From positions 1-64,000 of the forward strand of contig JAGCVS010000021.1 of NCBI GenBank assembly GCA_017962235.1: 64,000 nucleotides of DNA, given 5' to 3'. Source of the DNA: Bacteroidales bacterium. GTDB taxonomy: Bacteria > Bacteroidota > Bacteroidia > Bacteroidales > UBA932. The notes beneath the pieces were generated by a model. It did not search any database, was not told where the DNA came from, and saw nothing but the letters and a program-made list of their open reading frames with translations. A program made the position numbers and the translations under genes. Numbering within the stretch: position 1 is the first letter of the stretch; every line of letters starts with the position of its first letter. Shown here piece after piece: positions 51,698 to 58,869 of the stretch.

Positions 51698-52183
51698 TTA
51701 ATCCTTGCAGAGAAGAACGGCGGCGTATGCCTCCACACCCTCTTCCCGCCCGGTGAAGCCGAGGCGTTCTGTGGTTGTGGCCTTTACGGAAATACATTCC
51801 ACCGGAACCTCCAGCACAGAGGCCAACGCGCTGCGCATCTGAGGCACGTACGGAGCTATCTTAGGAGCCTGCAGCAGCAGGGTGATATCGGCATTTACCA
51901 GCGAATAGCCACGGCTTTGAATCATGTCATAAGTACGGCGCAACAGTATCTTGCTGTCGATACCCTTGAACTCATCGCTGGTATCTGGGAAGTGGTGCCC
52001 TATGTCGCCCAGAGCCAGAGTCCCCAGCAGCGCGTCGCACAGCGCATGGATAATCACATCGCCGTCTGAGTGCGCCACGCACCCTTTATCGTGAGGAATC
52101 GTAACTCCGCCAAGGGTCAGCGTAAGACCCGGCGCCAGCCGGTGGACATCGTATCCGTTGCCTATTCTGATATCACAATTCAT
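51698..52183 (-). CDS. ispF: 2-C-methyl-D-erythritol 2,4-cyclodiphosphate synthase
   Basis: This trimeric zinc enzyme makes the cyclodiphosphate in the MEP pathway, later in the pathway than Dxr (8144-9307). Motifs include IGNGYDVHRL (zinc Asp/His), GCVAHSDGDVIIHALCDALLG and ATTTERLGFTGREEGVEA. The 161 residues are the standard length. It converges on the methyltransferase gene with 12 bases between them. Its promoter box TAAATTTG (52207-52200) abuts that of the divergent gene. Confidence 0.97.
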   Translation of the reverse strand: MNCDIRIGNGYDVHRLAPGLTLTLGGVTIPHDKGCVAHSDGDVIIHALCDALLGTLALGDIGHHFPDTSDEFKGIDSKILLRRTYDMIQSRGYSLVNADITLLLQAPKIAPYVPQMRSALASVLEVPVECISVKATTTERLGFTGREEGVEAYAAVLLCKD

Positions 52184-52199
52184 ACTTAAGTCTTTCCGA

Positions 52200-52216
52200 C
52201 AAATTTATTACCTTTG
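52200..52216. promoter_or_regulatory. Divergent -7 boxes (ispF / hypothetical-mutL)
   Basis: TAAATTTG on the minus strand (52207-52200) and TACCTTTG on the plus strand (52209-52216) are one base apart, so the two promoters overlap and probably compete. Confidence 0.55.
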
Positions 52217-52237
52217 TCTGGATTATACAAAACCATT

Positions 52238-52651
52238 ATGGCTATCACATTTTTCCCCAGACCCTCGCACAAAGTATTCAACTACACTCCGCGCTATTAT
52301 GACGAGCGCAAAGAGCGCCTGAAAGAGCTGTACGCAAAGTATGGCAAGGAGTATCCGGGCGATGCAAAGGCTTCTGCACAGCAGGCTGCGGAGGATCTGA
52401 AGGATGTCGCCACCCTTAAGGAGGTGATGGAGGCCACCGAGCCCCTTGAGGGGCAGAAACAGAACCGCAGCGGAGCCGCATACATCCCCGGTCAGTATAT
52501 CCGCAGCGCATACCGCAAGGATACCGCAGAGCGGCTGAGTTCTTCCAAGGAGAAGAGTCCGCTGCGCACAATCATCATAATGATTACGGTTATCGCCGCC
52601 ATCCTGGTGGCTTATTATCTCAGTCAGGGGCTGGTAGAGTTGTTCAGGTAG
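52238..52651 (+). CDS. Hypothetical single-pass membrane protein upstream of mutL
   Basis: A 137-residue protein (ATG at 52238). It has a basic N-terminal half with the motif FPRPSHKVFNYTPRYYDERKERLKEL, a polar middle, and one hydrophobic helix near the C-terminus (RTIIIMITVIAAILVAYYLS). The charge pattern suggests a cytoplasmic N-terminus and a C-terminal anchor. I associate it with small proteins found in front of mutL in Bacteroidales, function unknown. It is three bases from mutL and shares its promoter. Confidence 0.65.
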   Translation: MAITFFPRPSHKVFNYTPRYYDERKERLKELYAKYGKEYPGDAKASAQQAAEDLKDVATLKEVMEATEPLEGQKQNRSGAAYIPGQYIRSAYRKDTAERLSSSKEKSPLRTIIIMITVIAAILVAYYLSQGLVELFR

Positions 52652-52654
52652 CGT

Positions 52655-54463
52655 ATGATCCGGGTCCTTCCAAGCAATATTGCCAATCTGATTGCGGCCG
52701 GCGAAGTTGTGGGCCGCCCCGCTTCTGTGGTCAAGGAGTTGATGGAAAACAGCATTGACGCCGGCGCCACCACCATATCGGTGAGCATCCTGGATGCCGG
52801 AAGGACTTTGATACAGGTGATAGACGACGGCTGCGGCATGGGCGCAGAAGATGCCGCCCTTTGCTTTGAGCGCCACGCTACCAGCAAGATAGCCAGCGCA
52901 GAGGACCTGGAGAAGATTCTCACCTACGGCTTCCGCGGCGAGGCGCTGGCCTCCATTGCGGCAGTGGCGCAGGTAACTCTCAAGACCCGCCGGGAAGAGG
53001 ATGAGGCCGGCATCCAGATAGAGGTGGCCGACTCCCGCATCCTCTCTTCCAAGCCTGTGGCTGCCCCCCGCGGGTGCAACATCGCCGTGAGCAACCTGTT
53101 CTACAACGTACCGGCACGCCGCAAGTTCCTCAAGTCCGACGCGGCGGAGATGCGCCACATAGAGCAGGAATTCATCCGCGTGGCCGCTTCGCATCCGGAC
53201 CGCGCCTTCGCTCTCAAGCACAACGGCCGCGACATGTACAGCATCCGCCCCGCCGCTAACCTAAAGCAGCGCATCAGCGACCTTTGCGGCCGCGACCTGG
53301 CCAACGAACTGGTGGAGGTCTCCACCCAGACCGATCTGATAAAGGTGTCGGGCTTCATCGGCAGTCCGCTGGACGCCCGCAAGACCCCCGGCAACCAGTA
53401 TTTCTTCATAAACGGACGCTATTTCCGCAGTCCCATGCTGCACAAGGCGGTATGCAAGCCATACGAGAACCTGGTGCGCGAAGGATATATTCCATCGTAT
53501 TTCCTCTTTCTGGAGTGCGACCCCACCGAGGTGGATGTAAATATCCATCCTCAGAAGACGGAGGTCAAGTTCACGGAAGAACATATCATTTTTGAGATAC
53601 TCTCCGCCTGCGTACGCGAAGCGCTGGGACGTGGCGCCTTTGGGCCCAGTATCGACTTTGAATCGGGCGAGGTGCTGGATTTCCCGGTGATGGGGCGCGA
53701 AGAGAATGTAGGAGGATTTACAGGCGGCACCGCCGGCGGCCACGGCGGCAGTTATGGCGGCATCCGCTCTCCGAAGATGGACTACTCCTCCCTGTTCGAC
53801 CACTTTGAGAAAGAGGGCGGCGATGTCTCCGGCGGCAGCGGTGCAGGCAGCCGGCCCGTTTCCCAAGACAGGGGCTACGGGCATAACCTGGAAGAGGAGG
53901 ATAATTCCCATGCAGATGTAATCGTCCTCTCCGGCAAGCTGATACTGGCGCCGGTGCGCGAAGGTCTCGCCGTAATCAACATTAAGAAGGCGCAGGAGGC
54001 GGTGCTGTATCATAAATACTTCGCCTTCCTCACGCAGGAGCATTTCATTTCGCAGCGTTCGCTTTATCCGCAGCAGGTGGTGCTCCGCAGCGACATCTAC
54101 TCCATAATCCTGGAGCATCTGGAGCGCATTTCGCAGCTCGGCTTTGACATCCGCGACTTTGGCGACAACACCATCATAGTTTATGCGGTGCCCGATGGTT
54201 TCCCGGCAGACGAAGAGGCGCTCAAAGAGGCGATGGACAATTTGGCAGCCGCCATTGACGGAAATATGGAGGGCGAGGCAGCCGTGCAATATGCCTCTTC
54301 TCTGGCTGCAACTGCAGCTAAAGGGCTGTCCCACAACCTCAACCCGGTGCAGGCGCAGATGCTGGCAAACGAGGTGCTCATATTGCGAGCCACTCATGGC
54401 GCGGACCTTGCAGTACGCTGCATAACCATTATTCCAACAGAAGAACTGGAGAGAAAGATATGA
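52655..54463 (+). CDS. mutL: DNA mismatch repair protein MutL (C-terminal nuclease motif degenerate)
   Basis: The GHKL ATPase half is intact: AAGEVVGRPASVVKELMENSIDAGA, IDDGCGMGAEDAALCFERHATSK and GFRGEALASIAAVA, with the transducer domain through about 335. A Gly-rich linker (about 345-400) joins the dimerisation domain. There the endonuclease signature DQHAxxE is not recognisable: the matching place (about 437-452) reads INIKKAQEAVLYHKYF. The later metal-binding segment is also atypical (RATHGADLAV). So this MutL may lack its own nicking activity. It is 602 residues and overlaps the rhomboid gene by ATGA. Confidence 0.93.
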   Translation: MIRVLPSNIANLIAAGEVVGRPASVVKELMENSIDAGATTISVSILDAGRTLIQVIDDGCGMGAEDAALCFERHATSKIASAEDLEKILTYGFRGEALASIAAVAQVTLKTRREEDEAGIQIEVADSRILSSKPVAAPRGCNIAVSNLFYNVPARRKFLKSDAAEMRHIEQEFIRVAASHPDRAFALKHNGRDMYSIRPAANLKQRISDLCGRDLANELVEVSTQTDLIKVSGFIGSPLDARKTPGNQYFFINGRYFRSPMLHKAVCKPYENLVREGYIPSYFLFLECDPTEVDVNIHPQKTEVKFTEEHIIFEILSACVREALGRGAFGPSIDFESGEVLDFPVMGREENVGGFTGGTAGGHGGSYGGIRSPKMDYSSLFDHFEKEGGDVSGGSGAGSRPVSQDRGYGHNLEEEDNSHADVIVLSGKLILAPVREGLAVINIKKAQEAVLYHKYFAFLTQEHFISQRSLYPQQVVLRSDIYSIILEHLERISQLGFDIRDFGDNTIIVYAVPDGFPADEEALKEAMDNLAAAIDGNMEGEAAVQYASSLAATAAKGLSHNLNPVQAQMLANEVLILRATHGADLAVRCITIIPTEELERKI

Positions 54464-55125
54464 ACGGCTTAGGGTGGCGGAACTTTTATTACAGCATTCC
54501 GCCGGTGACGCGAAATCTGATTGTCATAAACATCATCGTACTGATTTTCACCTCTTTGATTGGGGACAAGATGTACGAGCTGTTCTCTCTGTTCGCGTTC
54601 TCCTCCCCCCTTTACAGGCACTATCAGCTGGTGACCCACATGTTCATGCACGGCGGCTTCTGGCACCTGTTCTTCAACATGTACACGCTGTTCATATTCG
54701 GCGTTCCGCTGGAGCGCACCTGGGGCAGCAAGAAGTTCCTCCTGTTCTACTTTGTGACTGGGCTGGGGGCAGCGCTCTGCCATAATCTGGTGGTGGGCCT
54801 GCAAATCAGCAGTTATCAGACAGCCGGCAACTTTGCCGCCGCCAACGCCGCCATGATGACTCCCACCGTGGGCGCTTCCGGCGCAATCTACGGCGTACTG
54901 CTGGGCTTTGGCATGCTTTGGCCCAACACGGAGCTGCAGCTCATCTTCCCGCCGGTAAGGCTAACCGCCAAGTGGTTCGTGATTATCTTTGGCGCAATCG
55001 AGCTGGTTACCGGGCTCACCGGCATGGGGGGCAACATCGCCCACTTCGCCCATCTGGGAGGCATGCTGTTTGGCCTTGCACTGATACTGTATTGGAAGAA
55101 ACGGGGTAAAATGTACAGCGAGTAA
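54460..55125 (+). CDS. Rhomboid family intramembrane serine protease
   Basis: The 221-residue protein has six transmembrane helices. The HGGFWHLFFNMYTLFIFG segment is the family's conserved His/Asn loop. The catalytic Ser is in GASGAIYG and the catalytic His in HFAHLGGMLFG. Rhomboids cut transmembrane helices of other membrane proteins; the target is unknown. It is coupled by ATGA to mutL and followed after one base by a membrane EEP protein gene. Confidence 0.93.
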   Translation: MNGLGWRNFYYSIPPVTRNLIVINIIVLIFTSLIGDKMYELFSLFAFSSPLYRHYQLVTHMFMHGGFWHLFFNMYTLFIFGVPLERTWGSKKFLLFYFVTGLGAALCHNLVVGLQISSYQTAGNFAAANAAMMTPTVGASGAIYGVLLGFGMLWPNTELQLIFPPVRLTAKWFVIIFGAIELVTGLTGMGGNIAHFAHLGGMLFGLALILYWKKRGKMYSE

Positions 55126-55126
55126 C

Positions 55127-56248
55127 ATGGCCAAGATACACTATCCCAAAAGCGAAAAGCCCAAGAAGAACAAGACTTGGTACAAGAAGAAGACAGAGCA
55201 CGGTCCCTCCTTCTGGCAGATCCTGTTCCGCATCGTGGTGATACTGGCCGCCGTGGCCCTGGGCATGTCGTATCTGTCCATCTTCATAGATCCGGCGTTC
55301 ATGTCTCTGCCGTACTTCTTCGGTCTGTATTACATACCCATTTTCGCGCTGAATCTGGTGCTGTTCTTCATAGGGCTGGTGCGTATGCGCCGGTATCTGA
55401 TAATCAGTCTGGTGGCGCTGCTGCCGTCGCTCTTTTTCGCCGATTTGTTTGTCAAGTTCGGCAACGAGGAGAAGAGTGTGGCGGGAGATGAGGTAAAGGT
55501 CATGTCATACAACGTGGGGCACTTTGAAGCGGGTTCCAAGGGGATGAATTACTCCCAGACACTTAGCAAAATATGCGAATTTGTGTCACGCGAGGCGCCC
55601 GACGTGCTCTGCCTGCAGGAGTTCCACTCCACTGACACCGCCACCGTGAATAGGCTTCTGAGCTACCTGCCATATCGCCACCGTTACTTCTATCGCAACG
55701 ACGGGGCCCACTTTGGCAACATTACCCTGAGCCGGTACCCGATTGTGAATTCCGGCACCATAGATTTCCCCAACAGCTCCAACCTGTGCATCTGGAGCGA
55801 TATCCGCATAAACGACGTCACGGTGAGGGTCTACAACTGCCACATGCAGAGCAACCAGCTCTCCTTTGCCACCATCATACGGCACATGGCGGGCGACTTC
55901 TCAAACGAGGTCAAGAACGTACACTCAAGCCTGGCGCACAACAACGTGCGGCGCGGGGAGCAGGTGGGCATCGTACACGACCATATCGCTGCCTGCACCC
56001 TTCCCTCCATGGTCTGCGGCGACTTTAACGACACCCCCATGTCGTATACCTATCACCGTCTGGCAGAGGGGCATAAAGACAGCTTTGCCGATGGCGGACG
56101 CGGGTTTGGCGCCACCTTCTCGCTGCTGTGGCCCATGCTGCGCATAGACTATATCCTGGTGCCCAAGAATGTATCGTGCGACCGCACCACGGTGAACCGC
56201 GTCCCCTATTCCGACCATTACCCCGTAAGTACACTGCTATATTTCTGA
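55127..56248 (+). CDS. Membrane-anchored endonuclease/exonuclease/phosphatase family protein
   Basis: A 373-residue protein with a basic N-terminus, three hydrophobic helices (about 27-110) and an extracytoplasmic EEP domain. The domain carries VMSYNVGHFEAG, DVLCLQEFHSTD (metal Glu), MVCGDFNDTP and PYSDHYPVSTL. This arrangement is a common Bacteroidota form. Substrates are unknown; phospholipid head groups or DNA are possible. It sits between rhomboid and the TsaC-like gene with minimal spacing, so it is part of the mutL operon. Confidence 0.88.
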   Translation: MAKIHYPKSEKPKKNKTWYKKKTEHGPSFWQILFRIVVILAAVALGMSYLSIFIDPAFMSLPYFFGLYYIPIFALNLVLFFIGLVRMRRYLIISLVALLPSLFFADLFVKFGNEEKSVAGDEVKVMSYNVGHFEAGSKGMNYSQTLSKICEFVSREAPDVLCLQEFHSTDTATVNRLLSYLPYRHRYFYRNDGAHFGNITLSRYPIVNSGTIDFPNSSNLCIWSDIRINDVTVRVYNCHMQSNQLSFATIIRHMAGDFSNEVKNVHSSLAHNNVRRGEQVGIVHDHIAACTLPSMVCGDFNDTPMSYTYHRLAEGHKDSFADGGRGFGATFSLLWPMLRIDYILVPKNVSCDRTTVNRVPYSDHYPVSTLLYF

Positions 56249-56252
56249 CGAT

Positions 56253-56828
56253 ATGGACGAAGATCTTAAATACGAAGTTGACGCCGCCGTGAAGGCTCTC
56301 AAGGCGGGCGATTTGATTCTCTACCCCACCGACACCGTGTGGGGCCTGGGCTGCGACGCCACCCGCGACGACGCCATCCAGCGCATATTCGACCTCAAGC
56401 AGCGCGCCGACAGCAAATCTGTGATTGTGCTGGTGAGCGACGCCGATATGCTGGCTAAATATGTGCGCCAGATTCCGCAGATGGCCCTGGAACTGCTCGA
56501 AATCAACGACAAGCCCATGACCATAGTGTATCCGCAAGGGGTCGGTCTCTCGGGCAAAGTGATTGCAGAAGACGGCAGCGTGGCCATCCGCATCCCTCAG
56601 AACGAGTTCTGCGTGCAGATGATCCGCCGCTTTGGCCGTCCCGTGGTCTCCACCTCCGCCAACATCTCCGGCGACGAGACCCCATCATGCTTTGCCGAGA
56701 TAGATGCCGCGATAATAGACGGCGTAGAACACATTGTGGAGCCTTCCCTGGAAGAGACATCCACCGGTCTCTCCTCTCAGATTATCAAAATAGGGCTCAA
56801 CGGAGAGGTCAAAGTAATCAGAGAATAA
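56253..56828 (+). CDS. L-threonylcarbamoyladenylate synthase (TsaC/Sua5/YciO family)
   Basis: The 191-residue protein has the YrdC fold: LILYPTDTVWGLGCDATRDDAIQRIF, KQRADSKSVIVLV, VAIRIPQNEFC and GRPVVSTSANISGDETPS. It should make threonylcarbamoyl-AMP from Thr, bicarbonate and ATP for t6A synthesis, the step before the TsaB/D/E complex (tsaE is at 20968-21384). The KxR and SxN motifs are present. It lacks the extra C-terminal Sua5 domain. It ends the mutL operon, just before the tRNA-Met promoter. Confidence 0.9.
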   Translation: MDEDLKYEVDAAVKALKAGDLILYPTDTVWGLGCDATRDDAIQRIFDLKQRADSKSVIVLVSDADMLAKYVRQIPQMALELLEINDKPMTIVYPQGVGLSGKVIAEDGSVAIRIPQNEFCVQMIRRFGRPVVSTSANISGDETPSCFAEIDAAIIDGVEHIVEPSLEETSTGLSSQIIKIGLNGEVKVIRE

Positions 56829-56832
56829 TTTT

Positions 56833-56863
56833 TTGGCGTATCCGATTTTTCGTTTACCTTTGC
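56833..56863 (+). promoter_or_regulatory. Promoter for tRNA-Met
   Basis: TTTG at 56833-56836, exactly 19 bases, then TACCTTTG at 56856-56863, 14 bases before the tRNA. It has the same layout as the tRNA-Glu promoter. Confidence 0.7.
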
Positions 56864-56877
56864 ACTCCAATCTTTTG

Positions 56878-56951
56878 GCGGGATAGCTCAGCTGGTTAGA
56901 GCGCATGATTCATAATCATGAGGTCCCCAGTTCAATCCTGGGTCCCGCTAC
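56878..56951 (+). tRNA. tRNA-Met (CAT)
   Basis: The acceptor stem pairs GGCGGGA (56878-56884) with TCCCGCT (56944-56950), with G-T at the end and discriminator A. The D-arm is GCTCAGCTGGTTAGAGC. The anticodon stem is CATGA/TCATG with loop TTCATAA and anticodon CAT at 56912-56914. The T-arm is CCCAGTTCAATCCTGGG. CCA is not encoded. It looks like an elongator tRNA-Met; a tRNA-Ile with modified CAT cannot be excluded. Confidence 0.92.
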
Positions 56952-56961
56952 TTGCCGATAG

Positions 56962-56996
56962 AAAAAGACGACCTCGCGGTCGTCTTTTTCTTTTTA
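56962..56996. terminator. Bidirectional terminator between tRNA-Met and cysE
   Basis: A perfect 13-bp stem pairs GAAAAAGACGACC (56962-56974) with GGTCGTCTTTTTC (56979-56991) around TCGC, followed by TTTTT. The A-rich left arm makes it work in both directions for the converging units. Confidence 0.92.
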
Positions 56997-57005
56997 TCTC
57001 CAAGT

Positions 57006-57701
57006 CTATATTCCTTCGCCGTTTTCGAAAGAGCGGACGTAGATGGCTTTGCCCTGCTGGATCCTGGAGTTTGGAGGGACGTCGTGGGTGAGCCAGATGT
57101 TACCGCCGATTATTGTGTCGTGGCCAATTCGGACGTTACCCAGGATGGAGGTATTGGAGTATACCGTGACATTGTCTTCCAGGATAGGGTGACGGGGCAC
57201 GTCAAGCGGATGTCCTGTGTCGTCGTATTTGAAGTTGCGGGCGCCAAGGGTCACGCCCTGGTACAGCATCACGTGGCTCCCGATAACGGTGGTGGCGCCA
57301 ATCACTATGCCGGTGCCGTGGTCTATGGCAAAGTATTCGCCAATCTTTGCAGCCGGATGGATGTCGATGCCGGTGGCGGAATGGGCCATTTCCGTGATGA
57401 AGCGGGGCAGCACCGGGATACCCATCTGCAGCAGTCGGTGCGCCGTACGGTAAGAGAGCATGGCGATTATGCCGGGGTAGCAGGCAATTATCTCGTCGCG
57501 GTCAGAGGCGGCGGGGTCGTTGCTCGCAATCGCCTCCACGTCGGTCATAAGTTCCCTCCTGAGTTCGGGCACTTCGCCGATAAAAGTGCGCGCCTTCTCC
57601 TCCCCGATCAGGGCTGCCAGCGGCGGGAAGATGTCCCCTTTCTCATAAAAGACGACATCCCGCACCGATTCCATCAGTTTTTTTACTGTATCTCTGTTCA
57701 T
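57006..57701 (-). CDS. cysE: Serine O-acetyltransferase
   Basis: CysE makes O-acetylserine from serine and acetyl-CoA, the first step of cysteine synthesis. From the ATG at 57701 the protein is 231 residues. The C-terminal half is a left-handed beta helix with hexapeptide repeats. It contains TGIDIHPAAKIGEYFAIDHG (catalytic Asp/His) and GVTLGARN, then HPILEDNVTVYSNTSILG. It follows cysK by one base, so the two enzymes of the pathway are made together under the attenuator-like leader at 58674-58818. Confidence 0.95.
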   Translation of the reverse strand: MNRDTVKKLMESVRDVVFYEKGDIFPPLAALIGEEKARTFIGEVPELRRELMTDVEAIASNDPAASDRDEIIACYPGIIAMLSYRTAHRLLQMGIPVLPRFITEMAHSATGIDIHPAAKIGEYFAIDHGTGIVIGATTVIGSHVMLYQGVTLGARNFKYDDTGHPLDVPRHPILEDNVTVYSNTSILGNVRIGHDTIIGGNIWLTHDVPPNSRIQQGKAIYVRSFENGEGI

Positions 57702-57702
57702 G

Positions 57703-58632
57703 TTAAACCGGATAGTCTTCAAATGCATACAGTATGGTGGAAAGGTAGCGCTCTCCAGTATCGGGGAGCAGCACTACTATGGTCTTGCCGGCGTTCTCTT
57801 CCTTGCGCGCCAGTTCAAGCGCGGCGGAGAATGCGGCTCCGGAGGAGATTCCCACCAGAAGTCCGCGGGCGGAGAGGGCGCGTCCGGCACGGACGGCATC
57901 ATCGTCACTGACCGGCATCACCTCATCCACCACGGCGGCGTCATAGGTGCGCGGGACGAATCCGGCACCGATGCCCTGTATCTTATGTTTGCCGGCGATG
58001 CCGGTACTGAGAACTGCAGACGATGCAGGTTCCACCGCCACCACCTTCACGGCCGGCTTGCGGAACTTCAGCGCCCTGCCGGTGCCGCTCACGGTGCCGC
58101 CGGTACCTACACCAGCCACAAAGATGTCCACTTCGCCGCCGGTATCCTCCCAAATCTCCACGCCCGTTGTGCGCTCGTGCGCGGCGGGATTGGCGGGATT
58201 ATCAAACTGGCCGAGAATAACTGAGCCGGGGATTTCTGACTTCAGCGCCTCCGCCTTGGCAATGGCTCCTTTCATACCTTCTGCGCCGGGGGTGAGCACC
58301 AGTCTGGCACCCAGCGCCTTGAGCAGGTTGCGGCGCTCCAGGCTCATGGTGTCGGGCATGGTAAGTATCGTCTTGTATCCGCGGGCTGCTCCCACCCAGG
58401 CCAGACCCACGCCTGTATTGCCGCTGGTGGGTTCAATAATGGTTGCGCCCGGCTTAAGCAGTCCCTTCTGCTCTGCATCTTCTATCATGGAAAGGGCCAC
58501 GCGGTCCTTCACGCTGCCGCCCGGATTGAAGGATTCCACCTTTGCAAGGATGCGGGCCTTCTGACCGTCAAAACCTTGGATTTCGAGCAGCGGGGTACGC
58601 CCGATAAGTTCTGTAAGATTCTTGTAAATCAT
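57703..58632 (-). CDS. cysK: Cysteine synthase A (O-acetylserine sulfhydrylase)
   Basis: This PLP enzyme converts O-acetylserine and sulfide to cysteine. The 309-residue sequence has the PLP lysine in [16 protein letters not shown], the substrate loop [13 protein letters not shown] and the phosphate-binding [15 protein letters not shown]. It ends in the family C-terminus. The ATG lies about 40 bases after a terminator-like hairpin and a Cys-rich leader frame. cysE is directly downstream, so the operon is leader-cysK-cysE. Confidence 0.97.
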   Translation of the reverse strand: MIYKNLTELIGRTPLLEIQGFDGQKARILAKVESFNPGGSVKDRVALSMIEDAEQKGLLKPGATIIEPTSGNTGVGLAWVGAARGYKTILTMPDTMSLERRNLLKALGARLVLTPGAEGMKGAIAKAEALKSEIPGSVILGQFDNPANPAAHERTTGVEIWEDTGGEVDIFVAGVGTGGTVSGTGRALKFRKPAVKVVAVEPASSAVLSTGIAGKHKIQGIGAGFVPRTYDAAVVDEVMPVSDDDAVRAGRALSARGLLVGISSGAAFSAALELARKEENAGKTIVVLLPDTGERYLSTILYAFEDYPV

Positions 58633-58663
58633 AGTACTAAAGTATTAAAAATTAAACAATCCA

Positions 58664-58736
58664 CCACCTTACGAAAAGAAACCTGCCGCAAGGTGGCAGG
58701 TTTCCATATATTTTGCTCGTAAGATACCCATATCTT
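58664..58736 (-). promoter_or_regulatory. Attenuator-like structures upstream of cysK
   Basis: On the minus strand a 10-bp stem (GAAACCTGCC with GGCAGGTTTC, 58704-58678) is followed by TTTT, a proper rho-independent terminator. A second stem can form between CCACCTT (58696-58690) and AAGGTGG (58670-58664). It uses the loop and first bases of the 3' arm of the terminator, so the two exclude each other. A third small hairpin (AAGATA/TATCTT, 58736-58721) covers the leader stop codon. Confidence 0.65.
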
Positions 58737-58818
58737 ATGCAACGCAGGAACCGCACCACCCGTTGAGGATGATACAGCAACAACATACGTTGAAAGATTT
58801 GGTACCGGATGTTTTCAT
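58735..58818 (-). CDS. Cys-rich leader peptide upstream of cysK-cysE
   Basis: A 27-codon frame from ATG (58818) to TAA (58735) encodes MKTSGTKSFN followed by VCCCCIILNGWCGSCVA. Six of 27 residues are Cys, four of them consecutive, all in the second half. A -7 box TACATTTG lies at 58833-58826, so the mRNA would start only a few bases before the ATG. A terminator and a competing stem follow, then cysK. This is the usual layout of amino-acid attenuation leaders, where scarcity of the charged tRNA stalls the ribosome at the run of codons. It could instead be a small Cys-rich peptide in its own right. The function is inferred, not shown. Confidence 0.6.
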   Translation of the reverse strand: MKTSGTKSFNVCCCCIILNGWCGSCVA

Positions 58819-58825
58819 TTCTCCG

Positions 58826-58833
58826 CAAATGTA
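58826..58833 (-). promoter_or_regulatory. -7 box for the cys leader-cysK-cysE unit
   Basis: TACATTTG on the minus strand, eight bases before the leader ATG, with an AT-rich stretch in place of a clear -33 box. The rightward ABC-F box TATCTTTG lies only 20 bases away at 58854-58861. Confidence 0.5.
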
Positions 58834-58869
58834 TATAAAAAATCTTTAATTGATATCTTTGTGGGTGAA

